Source: Mycogone perniciosa
Taxonomy: Eukaryota > Ascomycota > Sordariomycetes > Hypocreales > Hypocreaceae
DNA: 64,000 bases
NCBI GenBank assembly: GCA_025331125.1
Contig: JAOALB010000090.1
Location: 1 to 64,000 of the forward strand
Direction: 5' to 3'
In this document: positions 33,401 to 44,297 of the stretch, one piece after another
Position numbering within the stretch: the first letter of the stretch is position 1
How the letters are laid out: each line of letters starts with the position of its first letter
Notes under the pieces: generated by a model
What the model was told of the DNA's origin: nothing
Seen by the model: the letters and a program-made list of their open reading frames with translations, nothing else
Database searches by the model: none
Position numbers and translations under genes: made by a program

Positions 33401-35098
33401 TTAATGAAAGCACTACTGGTTCCTCATGGGCCGAGAAGACAAACAAACGGTGATGTGGGCTGTCGATGGGTGGAAAGGGGAAAGAAGTGAAATACTCAGC
33501 ATCGACAAGAACTCCTGAGTCAGTACTGAAGGATCCAGCTGAGCTGGATGAGTCGCTCAAATCCACCGTATTATGTAGTCCCCGTATACCTAAATTCCGA
33601 AGGTAACTGGCCGCATCGTCAACAATAACATGAGCATTGGTCCCGCCATACCCAAATGAATTGATGCTAGCTCTTCTCAAGCCAGAAGATGGCCAAATAA
33701 TATTAGAAGTAGGAACCTTCAGACTCCATTTGTCGAATGGGATCTTTGGGTTGGGGGTTTCAAAGTGAATATTAGGAGGTATTGTTCCCTTCTCCAACGC
33801 TAAAACTGTCTTGATGAGGCCAGCCATGCCGGCAGCGCCTTCAGTGTGGCCAATCTGTGAGCTGAGGTCAGTTGCCATCACACCATCGTTAGACTCACTG
33901 ATACTTACATTAGATTTTACAGACCCTACATATAGCTTCTTTTCGGGGTTTCTGTGTGCTGTGATCGTCTTTGCAATGGCTTGCGTTTCAACTGCGTCAC
34001 CGGCCTTCGTTCCCGTGCCCTAATAGGAATGTACATAAGCCAACGATTCAGAGCCTTTGGAGCAATTTTTACTCACATGGGCCTCAAAGTACATCGTGTC
34101 GTCGTACGTCAGATGTGCTCTCTCATAAACGGTACGGATCAGGTCTGCTTGTGAAGCTGGACTCGGGAGGGTAATTCCTGAAGTGTGACCGTCCTGATTG
34201 ACACCTGTACCTCTAATCACTGCTCGGATGCAGTCTTGATCTCGAATGGCGGCGTCCAAGGATTTCAAGACAACGGCTGCAATTCCCTCTCCTCTGCCAT
34301 AGCCATCAGCACTAGCATCAAAAGACTTGGAAAGGCCATCTTTTGAGAGAAAATTCATGTTGGACATCCATAGTGGCATGTCCGGATTTAAAATCAGAGC
34401 TGTACCAGCAGCAATAGCAACGGTAGACTCTCCGTTCCGAATACCCTGACATGCCAGGTGGAGAGCCACCAAGCTTGACGAACAAGCCGTATCAAGTGTG
34501 AGACTTGGTCCCCTCCAATCGTAGAACCAAGACACACGGTTTGCCAGCATGCCCGATCCAATACCGGTTGCGCTGTATTTTGGTGCTGCTTCGGAATCTC
34601 TGACCAAGAGATCGGTCCAGTCACGGGTGAAAGCTCCAACGTAGCAACCCGTATCACTGCCTGCAAGTGCCTCCATTCGTAGACCGGCATTTTCAAGGCC
34701 TTCGTACACGACCTCTAACAGCATTCTTTGCTGAGGGTCCATGGCCTTAGCATCGCTAGGCGCAATATTGAAAAAGGGGGCATCGAAGGCAGCGACGTTG
34801 CCAGAGAGAAAGTGAGCCCCCTGCGCAGTGGCCGTGTTGAGCTTGTTCGTTGGGTGTTGGAAAGAATCGACATTGAACCGTTCAGCCGGTACTTTGGAAT
34901 AACCACCTGGTAAAGTGTTTGTCAGTCACAACGTCTACAGCGTAGATCAAAGTTTCTATCCAGCGTGGCCAGATCTTTCGCACGTCACATACTCCTTGCA
35001 TTGCTAATGACTTCCCAGAATGCTTCAGGATTTGAGCTGGCGCCTGAGAAGCGACAGCCCATGCCTACAACAGCTATTGGCATCATCGTGGTGGACAT
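27460..35098 (-). CDS. Highly reducing polyketide synthase, KS-AT-DH-(MT)-ER-KR-ACP (2423 aa)
   Basis: Seven exons on the minus strand: 34993-35098, 34077-34906, 33909-34019, 30906-33854, 29639-30855, 28385-29581, 27460-28321; the six introns are 50-86 nt and the joined length is 7272 nt. Domains by residue: KS 5-430 (active Cys in DTACSSS near 180, histidines in EAHGTGT and KSNIGHTEG), AT 570-870 (GHSSGE near 665), DH 960-1240 (His in WIRDHKIQSS near 1000, where the usual Gly is Ser; Asp in LDCMIQ near 1194), a short region 1290-1500 where a methyltransferase should be, ER 1730-2040 (HAAAGGIGQAA), KR 2045-2240 (VGGLGGLG; Ser and Tyr in WSSISG and ANYAAGN), ACP 2335-2410 (GVDSL Ser near 2372). 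It builds a reduced chain iteratively from malonyl-CoA. There is no thioesterase or condensation domain at the end. It diverges from the MFS gene. The start at 35098 gives MSTTMMPIAVVGMGCRFSG; Met-5 is an alternative. Confidence 0.92.
30480..30860 (-). other. Degenerate C-methyltransferase region of the PKS
   Basis: Where an active HR-PKS methyltransferase has LEIGAGTGG, this protein has ILEITDGVSS (about 30790-30822), so the glycines that hold S-adenosylmethionine are lost. The core from this motif to GRLILVPGS is only about 100 residues. The fold is still traceable (NYDIVLISGQ, LLKSDGRLILV), but methyl transfer is unlikely. Confidence 0.7.
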
Positions 35099-36512
35099 GG
35101 CTAGTGCTAAATTTTGTGAAAGACTGCTGCTGTTTCAACAATTCATTAAGCCTCTGTTCTTTGAGTCCTCTGAAATATGACTCTCTGTTTGTAGCAAGAA
35201 AAGAACGACGAGTGGAAGAAAGACAATTTGGGTGAGTTACAAGAGTTAACATTCACGAAGACATTTTGTGAACGATAGAAACCACCACTCCCTATTATTA
35301 TGGACATCTATCTGGTCTAACCAGTAGAATTACTGAGCCAGCTACTGCTAATCGGAGGATTTGATGGCGTCCGAATTACTGGGGGCAATATCTCAGCTCA
35401 CATTTCTGCTCCTAGATGTAGTAATTAAAATCATCTCTTATGGTAGATGCATTCGAGGCTCGTGCCCGGACAGGGTTCGTGATATCAAAAGTGAAGTTTG
35501 CAGCCAAATACGGCACTACTAACAGGTCTGGGATCCAACATATACAAGGTGAGATGATGCGAAGTGGGCCGACATAAGTGAATATTATGATGCAACCAAT
35601 GTTACTGTCAGCTGACCTTAACTCTTTTTTCTACTCGTAACCGGAAGATTGGTGTCTCTTGCCTACTACCCATGGTTGAAATCAAGAAATCGTAATGATA
35701 CGTTCAACAAGGATTGATTGCTGCATGATTTCCGCTGTCTGCTTCAAAGGTTCGGTGCTCTTCCATTGCATGAGAAAATACAAATTCACCTATACAGCTG
35801 TGGCAAAGTAAAGCAAAGCAAGGGGGTACACTCATCTAAATGCCCTTGATAGCCGCTGAGATGCGTTGGGGCATAGGCCTAACAATTCTCCTTACGTGCA
35901 GGGGTTTGGACGAATACTGCAATGTAGCTTGCTGAAACACATGGGCTTCAGATTACAGATTTCTTCGTGTTGTATATACGTATGTATGTACTCCGTACTC
36001 CGTACCCTTGGACTCATTTTGATCAGCTTATCAAAGTGGACCCGCAGCATACATACATAGGAGTGGGTTGACTAGGCCGAGCATGGTGATTGATTTGCCC
36101 CTCATATTTACCGAATGGGTACAGAGTAATTATGAATCAATAGCAGTATTAACTGATCCTCGTATGTAATGATACATAGAACAGTTGAAATTATTCATGT
36201 CTCAGAGTTTGTAAATGAAAATATCGACGGCTAGTCGTATTCTGCACTACGCTTTGTATCAAAGACGTGAATATAGAAATGTAGAACAACGCGGTAGCGT
36301 CACTCTAAAGGAGAGCTTATTGTAGGTAGCAGTACTAGACTAACCAGGGGTATGTAAACCACTATATGCAAGTCCCGCTTTCTATGATTTGGCTGGTACT
36401 ACCCAAGCTTGCTCGGATGTACTCCGTAAGTCGGACAGCAAATTCCCCTCCTCTGTCAACAAACCTACGAATTGCTACGCGCTCCCATTTGCTTGCCTTG
36501 ATCTCGAGCACA
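35099..36512. promoter_or_regulatory. Shared divergent promoter region of PKS and MFS genes
   Basis: 1.4 kb of non-coding DNA between the divergent start codons. It holds an inverted repeat TCGGA-N13-TCCGA (35352-35374), which reads as CGG-N15-CCG and resembles the inverted CGG half-sites bound by Zn2Cys6 regulators, plus GTACTCCGTACTCCGTAC (35988-36005) and GTACTCCGTAAG (36419-36430). The location suits co-regulation of synthesis and export, but no binding site is proven. Confidence 0.4.
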
Positions 36513-38180
36513 ATGAATTCCGGCCTCATTCAACAGAGGACTGAGGATGAAGAGGATAATGGCGGCAGGGCCGTTGATGAGACGCGTCCTCTCCTAAGCC
36601 AACAGAGCCAACAAGGCGAGGTGGCCGCCAGCCGTTCTCATCAATGTAACAGCCTCAGGAAGCGCTTCTGTGTGCCCCTTCTATTTATCATTGTCGCTGG
36701 GATGGATTTTACTGTCTTTATGCTTAACTTACCGCTCACCAGGGTTTATGAGAGCATTATTTGCTATCGATACTTTAAAGCACAAGAGCCGCTTCGCTTT
36801 CTAGATCCGGCCTCAATCCCAGAAAGCCTTTGCAAGGCAGAGGCTATTCAGGAAGAACTGGCTCTTGTCCGTGGTTATGAACAACTCTTTATGGCCCTTC
36901 CAGGTCAGTCTGAGGGTCGTTTTGTTAGTGGATAACACCTAGCAACTGACAAAGTCGTCCTTTTCAGGTGTTCTTCTTGCCTTGCCCTATGGAACTCTCG
37001 CCGATCGTTGGGGCCGGAAGCCTGTATTGTCACTTTGTGCGGCAGGACTTGCGGCAACTCTGTCCGCGGTGTTGATTGTATGCCAGTTTTGGTGGATATT
37101 TCCTCTTCGCTTTGTATGGATCGCTTGGCTGTTGACGACTATTGGCGGAGGAGCCTCTGTCCTCGTTTCAACCGTATTTTCTATTCTTACTGACGTCACC
37201 CAAGAAGCCTCAAGGTAAGTAATATTGCAGAATGCTGATCAATACCTATTTGTGATTACGAAATGGCTGATTCTCGTAGAGCGCGGGTGTTTCTTCAGCT
37301 CGCCGTTGCCATACTAACAGCTCAGGCAATTGCAACTCCGCTCGCCTCCATTATGATGGACAAGTTTGGGACAGGTTTACCAATCGCAGTAGGCTACTCG
37401 ATCGGACTATCGGCATGTCTACTCACGCTTCTTGTCCCCGAAACGACACCTACGAACAAGGCCACGGATGAGTCTGAATCACCGACTTTAGATGACCGCC
37501 TCCCACTCTGGATGGCCCATGTGAGCGATCGAGTAACAAAAGCAATCGATTCGTTTGAGTTTCTTGTCAAGTCACCATCTATCCTCGCGCTTGTCGTCAG
37601 CTTCCTGATCAACACAATCGGAACATCGTCTATCATGGTTATCATTCAATACTGTTCGAAGCGATTCTCCATCTCCATCTCCAACGCGGGTCTTCTGCTC
37701 ACCATTCGCGCCATTCTCACCATCTTTGTTTTTCTTGTCGTGCTAAACCTCCTAGGCAGCCTTCTCTCGCGTTGGTACGGTCTTGAAGGCCCATCTCGCG
37801 ACCTGTGGCTTGCCCGACTGACGGTCATCTGCGCCCCATTTGGATTCTTACTTATTTCACTGGGGCAAAATATTCCTCTGCTAGCAATTGGCATGGCATT
37901 CACGGCCTTCGGGTCCGGAAGTGGCAGCCTGATGAGGAGTGTCGCGACTGTAATGGTCCACGGCGATCAGGTGGCCCGAATTCACGCAGCAATCAGTCTC
38001 GTTGATACCTTGGGAGTTTTGATCGCGGGACCGCTCTTAGCAGAGACCTTTGCTCTTGGACTACGTATTGGCAATGGGTGGATCGCACTGCCATTTTTCC
38101 TCGCCACTGCGCTCACTGCACTCGGATCCTCTATTGTGTGGCTCGTTAGAATACCCAAAGCCATCAATTCGGGCGAGTGA
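36513..38180 (+). CDS. MFS transporter, SLC46-like fungal type (512 aa)
   Basis: Three exons, 36513-36903, 36968-37214 and 37280-38180 (introns 64 and 65 nt); joined length is 1539 nt with an open frame. A hydrophilic N-terminus (about 55 residues, with an ETRPLL acidic-dileucine-like stretch) precedes the first membrane helix (VPLLFIIVAGMDFTVFML). A long loop with ESIICYRYF and IPESLCKAEAIQEELALV follows, then the MFS A-motif GTLADRWGRKPVL and about ten more helices with a central loop (residues 265-310). The long first loop with its ICxxY and IQxE pattern is that of fungal MFS proteins related to the SLC46/folate-type carriers, often found in metabolite clusters. Likely role: export of the pathway product at the plasma or vacuolar membrane. 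The start at 36513 was chosen over 36366 because the extra 49 residues are not family-like. Confidence 0.8.
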
Positions 38181-38684
38181 GAGGGACGGTTCAGAAGCTC
38201 GTAGGAATACTATGATGACCACAGTCAGGCGGCTCAGTGATTTCTAAAAGCGTACGGGGTATAATCAGCCTTACAATTTGTGACCTATGCTGATGATGTA
38301 GTAGTATGAGTCTACAGAGTAAGCTGACAAAGGCCTGGGCAGGGGTTTGATGTGATGTTACAGTTGGTTTATCAGACCCATGCTCTAACCAGTGGGAAAA
38401 GCTAATTTATGGTAGTACTACGGAGCCCTACTCCGTAGTATACTCCATATATGGCAGGTAAACGGACCATAGCCACCTTGTCTGGCTTCAAGATAACCAA
38501 TCACAATGCCCGAGCGAGGCCTCTTATCCGGCCCCATTCTGTGAGCTCGTGATTAGGAAAAGCAGAGGAAGCGGCCCAAAGTCCAGCGTACTTCACTTGT
38601 CCATGCCTGGCTTCAACATTTACGGATCTAACACAGCGACAGGGCACACTGACGGCATCGCTAGGCGTTGCCCCCATCGCCGCC
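38181..38684. promoter_or_regulatory. Upstream region of the ABCC transporter with an inverted CTACGGAG repeat
   Basis: This is a 500-bp spacer between two plus-strand genes. It contains CTACGGAG (38418-38425) and CTCCGTAG (38431-38438), a perfect 8-bp inverted repeat with a 5-bp spacer, a variant of the motif seen elsewhere in the window. No open frame is convincing. Confidence 0.45.
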
Positions 38685-41600
38685 ATGTCATGTCCGGCAT
38701 CTATCGATACCTCCTTCGGTCCTTGGGCAGGGCCAATCTGCCGTGGTGGGCTTGACTTCACACTTTTCTTTGAACTTATCTTCTTTTCCTTGGTGCCTGC
38801 CGCAATCTTCATCACGGCGGCACTCTGGGAATGTCGCCCACTGCAACGAAAGCCAGAGCTGGCTCATCAGGGAACACTCCGTGCTATTAAGTTGATCGTG
38901 ATCGCTATCATAGGAGGCAATGCAGTTGCCCACCTCGCCCTGACAGCCGTCAAGAATGGCCCATGTAACCAGTTGGCTATAGGCAGTGCTGGCGTCGAGT
39001 GTGTCGCCATTGTCCTGATCGGTGTTCTTTCATCATACAAGCATACGTATTCTCCTCGCCCTTCACTCCTCATCGCTGTTTACTTGTCCGCAAACATACT
39101 ATTGAACCTTGCGACTGCCAGAACACTATGGCTGATGACTGGTACTTCGGCGCTTGCTATCATTTACACGGTGAACATGTGTTGCAAAGCTGTGTGCCTG
39201 CTGCTAGAAAATGTTGACAAGCGCAGCTTGCTTGTTGACTCAGCGCGCTATAGCCCTGAGGAGCGAGCTGGACCTTTGAGTCGGATCTTCTTCCGCTGGT
39301 TGATTCCTTTACTCCTACAGGGCTATGGCACCATGTTGTCCATTTCCAGCCTAACACCGCTTGCCGCTGATCTCAAAAGTGATCAACTTGAAAAACTAGG
39401 TACGTTGTCCGGAACTACCTCATTGCAGCTATCGGAGCTCCTGACGATGTAAAAGAGAGAATCATGAAACAATCTGGAGATATATCTCTGATCAAACGAT
39501 TGGGCGCTTGGCGTACAGCCGTGTTGATACCTATTATTCCACGCTTGCTCTTACTAGGCTTTACACTTGCACAGCCATATTTGATTAATGTCACAGTATC
39601 GTACTCCAGCATTCCTTACGAGGATCGAGACATCGGGCGAGGAGAGCTACTTATTGGAGCCTTCGTATTTACGTTCGTGGGATATGCGGTAAGTAGGCAT
39701 CGCGATGAGAATGCTCCCATCCCTCTGGACGGGGTTTTTTTTTGATCAATTCAGCTAATCTCATGAAGCTTTCCAACTCGTTTTATTGGCACCTAGTTAA
39801 TCGATTCATGATGATCGTCCGAGGTAGCCTCATCAGCCTAATATACAATAGCACCTTCCGTTCTACCGCCAGGCTCAATGATGATACGGGATCTTTGACC
39901 CTCATGACGGTTGATGTAGAGAAGGCCATGGTAGGGCTCGAAGAGCTGCATGAGATCTGGGCCAGTGTTGTCCAAATTTCTATCGCTGTCTACGTACTGG
40001 CAACACAGATGTCCTGGGCCTGCGTGGCTCCGATTCTCGTTCCCATAGGTACATGCCCATTATGTCAGGAGGCAATAAGGCAGACCGTGTTGACGATATT
40101 GCAGTATGCTTCTCCATTACAGTTCCGATTGCTGGAAAAGTTGGTATCGCACAGAAGAATTGGAACGCCTCTGTTGAGCAGCGCGTCAATCTCACAGCCG
40201 CTGTTCTTGGTCGGTTAAGAGAGGTCCGCATTCTCGGCATTGGTTCATGCGCCTCATTCCTGATACACCAGCTTCGAGTTGAAGAAGTCCAGAAATCTCA
40301 TCGTTTCCGCCAGTTAATGACCTGGATCCTCACACTTTGTAAGTGAAACACTCACAACCACAATACCTGACTCTAATACAATCTCACAGCTCAAGGAACA
40401 ACCGGTACGTGCTCCCTCTTCTGCCAACATTGTTTTTGCGATGGTTCAGACTAACTAAAGTACCAGCCCTGGGGCCTCTTGCGACCTTTGCGCTTTATGT
40501 CCTGGTCTCTCTAGTCACCAAGGACTCGCGGCTTTTGGCCGCTCAAGCCTTTACTTCTCTAAGTTTAGTGAACCTTATCGCAACACCATTTTCAGCCCTG
40601 ATGCAAGCATTGCCTACCTTCGTTGCCGGTTTATCATCTCTCTCGCGCATAGATGCGTACGTCGCTGCAACACGAACAGGTGAAATCGCTCCACGGAACG
40701 GTGACTCCAGCGATGGAATGAGTATTGAGAAATCAGGTCAAGAATCGTCTGTAAGAAAAAGCTTTGAAGCGAGCCAAGAAGGAGAGCTCCATAGCCTCGA
40801 TCCTAGCAACAACGAGTTCAAAGGCATGAGCATTGTCGTGAAACAAAGTGCTTTCGGGTGGGCTGAAGGAAGCGACACGATTAAAGATGTGGATTTCCAG
40901 GTGCCGGAGGGATCATTCACCATCGTTACTGGACCTGTTGGCGCTGGAAAGAGTACTTTACTTTACGGATTGCTGAAGGAGGCACCATTCTCTCGTGGCG
41001 AGGTCTGGATCAAGGAATCTCAAGTTTCACTCTGCTCACAGAGTCCGTGGTTGGTCAGCGGCTCCATCCGACATAATATCGTCTGCGGCGCTCGGTTCGA
41101 CGAGTCTTGGTATCAAGAAGTTATCTCTGCATGCGCTTTAGTCGAAGATTTCAAGAACATGAGTGAAGGCGACTTGCGCGAGGTGGGCAATGAAGGCAGC
41201 AATCTTAGCGGAGGTCAACGACAGCGTGTGGTATGTCATGTGATTCATGATTATGAAGTCAAAGTGCTGGCCAATTCCTTAACATCTTGTTCTAGGTACT
41301 CGCTCGAGCTGTCTACGCGCGTCATAAACTCGTCCTGCTTGATGAACCGATGAGCGGGCTGGACCAAGGCTCATCCCAGCATATCGTCTGCCATTTGTTC
41401 CACTCTGAGGGACTCCTTCGTCAAAATAACCTTACCGCGGTGCTATTCACTTCTTCTTGTACGTTATTTAAGCCTCAAAGGGTTAAAGACCAGCGAAAAT
41501 CTGACATTTCCAGTGGCCTTGGTGCCTCATGCGGACCAGGTCTTGATCATCACCCCCGATGGGGCAGTTAGACGAGAAGAGTCATTGGATCAAAACGCTT

Positions 41601-43697
41601 ATGACTCTATCATGTCTGTTAATGGGAGTAAGGATACGTCTCAAGGTCGTGCTAATAAAATAGACGACGAAGTCACCCCATCAGTCGGAGCATCCAACGA
41701 AGCCCTTCAACTAGCCGAAGCCAAGGCAGACCTACGAAGGAAAACTGGAGACTGGAAGATGTATTCATTTTACGCTCGCTCCACCGGTCGCTTACATACT
41801 GTTCTATTCTTGTTCTTCTGCATGGTTTGCGCATTTTGCTTCCAGTTCTCGACCATCTGGGTTGAGTGGTGGTCAGACGCGACAACCTCACGCAATGGAG
41901 AAGCAAGACCTGTTGGATACTACTTGGGAATATACGCGGTTTTGTGCTGCATCGCCCTGGTTAGCTTGGGATCTGCTGCCTGGATTTTGGTAGTGATCAT
42001 GGTCTCACGATCAGGGTTGAGACTTCATGAATTGGTACTCAGGGCTGTGTTTAAAGCCCCCGTCTCCTATTTCGACACGGTCGACAACGGCGTTACCCTA
42101 AATCGTTTCAACCAAGACATGCAGCTCATAGACTACAACCTTCCACTAGCTTCGGTAAATACCGTCTTGTTTGCGTGGATCTGCATAGTCCAAGCCATCA
42201 TCATATCGATCTCAACCAACTATATGGCCATTGCGATACCCTTTTGCTTGATTGCCATTTATTTTCTCCAGTCATTCTATCTACGGACCTCACGCCAACT
42301 CCGACTACTAGATATTGAAGCAAAGGCACCTCTGTATACCAACTTCAAGGAGACTATCCATGGAATGCCCACCATACGTGCCTATGGTGGTGATTTCGGA
42401 TCGTTTCTAGAAAACGACCACCGTCGCATCCTTGATGATTCACAGCAGCCGATATATCTTCTATACACCGTTCAGCGGTGGCTCTCTTTAGTCTTAGATC
42501 TACTTGTTGCAGGTCTTGCCACTCTACTGATCGTCCTGACTGTGAAAGCCAGGTTGGCAGGCATCTCGGGATCCGCAATTGGAGTTGCTCTGGTAAACCT
42601 GACTTCATTTAATCAATACCTCACCAACTTGATTCGATTCTGGGCTTCATTGGAAACCTCTCTTGGAGCTATTTCAAGAATTAAAGACTTCTCCCAAGAG
42701 ACTCCTGTTGCTGAAGGATGTGTCGAGGGCGTTAGTCGTTGCAATGGGAGCCCGCCACTTAGTGCGACAGATACTGGCTGCCGATCATCGAATCATGATA
42801 TTGTTTTCCATGAAGTTACAGCATCCTACCAACATTCAAGTCAGAATTCATCGGCCGAGACAGCAAATGAAGAGCAAAATCATACGGACTCGGACCAGGC
42901 GTTGGCGCTTTCTTCAATCAACCTCACAATACCAGCTGGAACCAAACTTGCCATCTCTGGACGGTCTGGCAGCGGGAAGTCTACTCTCGTCTCGGTTCTG
43001 TTCCGCATCCTTCCTATATCATCTGGAAGCATCAAGGTCGGGAATGTGGACATTACGAAGATTGATCAGGATGTCGTCCAAGACCGCCTCAATGCCATAA
43101 CTCAAACATCTTTCTTTTTGCCTGGCCTGAAAATGAAGGAAAACCTGGACCCGGCAGGATTGATGAGCAAAGATGAGACCAAAGAAGACTATGAAAAGCT
43201 TCAAGAGGAAATCATGAAGGAGGTTTTGAGCAATCTCGGACTTTGGTCGGATGTTGAGGCACGAGGAGGGCTTGATGGACTATTTGTGCCTGGGTCCTGG
43301 TCTACTGGTCAGCTGCAGCTCTTAAGTCTGGCTCGCTCTATTGTGAAAGGTCGACGGCTCAAGGCCAATCCCGAATCTGGCTGGAAGGTACTTGTTCTCG
43401 ACGAGGCGACAAGCAAGTAAGTCGTATCCTTTCTTCGTACTGTTTCTCTAGATGGTGATGCATCCATCATATGTATGGACGTGGAATTAACTGTGGAATA
43501 TTTCTAGTGTCGATACGGCTACTGCAGCACTCATGCAAGAAAACATTCAAAGGGAGTTTTCGGACTACACGATCCTCGCGATTGTGCATAAGTTTGACGG
43601 CTTGGTAGAAAATTTCACCCAAATGATCGTTTTGGACAAGGGGAAAACCGTCCGCCATGGCTCACCTGACGAGATTCTGAAGACTATTTACAAGTAA
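38685..43697 (+). CDS. ABCC (MRP-type) transporter (1498 aa)
   Basis: Nine exons: 38685-39399, 39456-39688, 39769-40048, 40105-40338, 40390-40404, 40467-41230, 41296-41458, 41514-43416, 43508-43697. Joined length is 4497 nt with an open frame. The fifth exon is only 15 nt. The protein has an N-terminal TMD0 (about residues 1-200), TMD1, NBD1 (Walker A GPVGAGKSTLL near 650, signature LSGGQRQRV, Walker B LVLLDEPMSGLD), TMD2, and NBD2 (SGRSGSGKSTLV near 1285, signature STGQLQLLSLAR, Walker B VLVLDEATSNVD). This is the multidrug-resistance-protein layout; fungal members export peptides and conjugates at plasma membrane or vacuole. Two acceptor sites (39455 and 39768) end in AAG and are less certain; both keep the frame and lie after branch-like CTGAC and CTAAT. 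It converges on the NRPS gene, so export of the peptide or self-protection is likely. Confidence 0.85.
40390..40404 (+). other. 15-nt micro-exon of the ABCC gene
   Basis: The stretch lies between an acceptor (CTCACAG) and a donor (GTACGT) and encodes the join S-Q-G-T-T. It is needed to keep the frame from WILTL to ALGPLATFALYVL, a normal MRP transmembrane passage. Flanking introns are 51 and 62 nt. Confidence 0.75.
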
Positions 43698-44297
43698 TGA
43701 ACAATGGCGCGCGGATTCTTAAATTTGGAAAAGGATAAATGAACAAAACTCCTCACTTTGCACAATCATTCATAAATTCCACAACTGTCTACAAAATTTC
43801 TGTTCAATCGTCATCCTCTTGGAGGGAACAATGATTCATTTTAACTTGCCTCGCTATGTTTCATAGATTTCTACAAGGATATTTAACTATACAATTTTAT
43901 TCTTTTATCTTCAACGAACCTAAATAGATACCCCCTAGATGCACAATACCATTCGTCCAGCACTTGTGAGGTAGCGATGATATCTAAAGCAGTGTTACGG
44001 TTTGTCTAAGGTTGCAACCTCAGATCCCAGTGCAGTGATTTGGTACTGAGGCCTAGAATGGCCAACTCAACAACTGGTAACTACATCTAGGAAATTGATT
44101 GCCAAGAAGGTATAAAGGGAGCGAATGTGACTTGAGCAACAAACTCGCCATTTGGAATTAACACATGCTCTTATACTGCATCAATCTCTAAGGGTATGCA
44201 AATTTGGGTAATGTACATTATGATTTTGTATGGCTACATGAAACTTGATGAAAAATATAAAAAAGAAATAGTGACCGAGGAAAATAACCTAGAAGAA
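43698..44297. other. Intergenic region between convergent ABCC and NRPS genes
   Basis: 600 AT-rich bases, probably the 3' untranslated regions of both genes. A plus-strand frame at 44196-44417 overlaps the NRPS end and has no features. Nothing else was seen. Confidence 0.45.

Noticed and set aside
36366..36512. 49-residue N-terminal extension of the MFS protein
   Set aside because: Not family-like; the Met at 36513 begins the acidic leader typical of such carriers.
39400..39428. A 29-nt first intron in the ABCC gene ending at the CAG at 39428
   Set aside because: Too short for a fungal intron; the acceptor at 39455 keeps the frame and follows a CTGAC branch site.
39689..39754. Acceptor TTCAG at 39754 for the second ABCC intron
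   Set aside because: It gives a stop after three codons; the AAG at 39768 joins in frame to a normal MRP helix.
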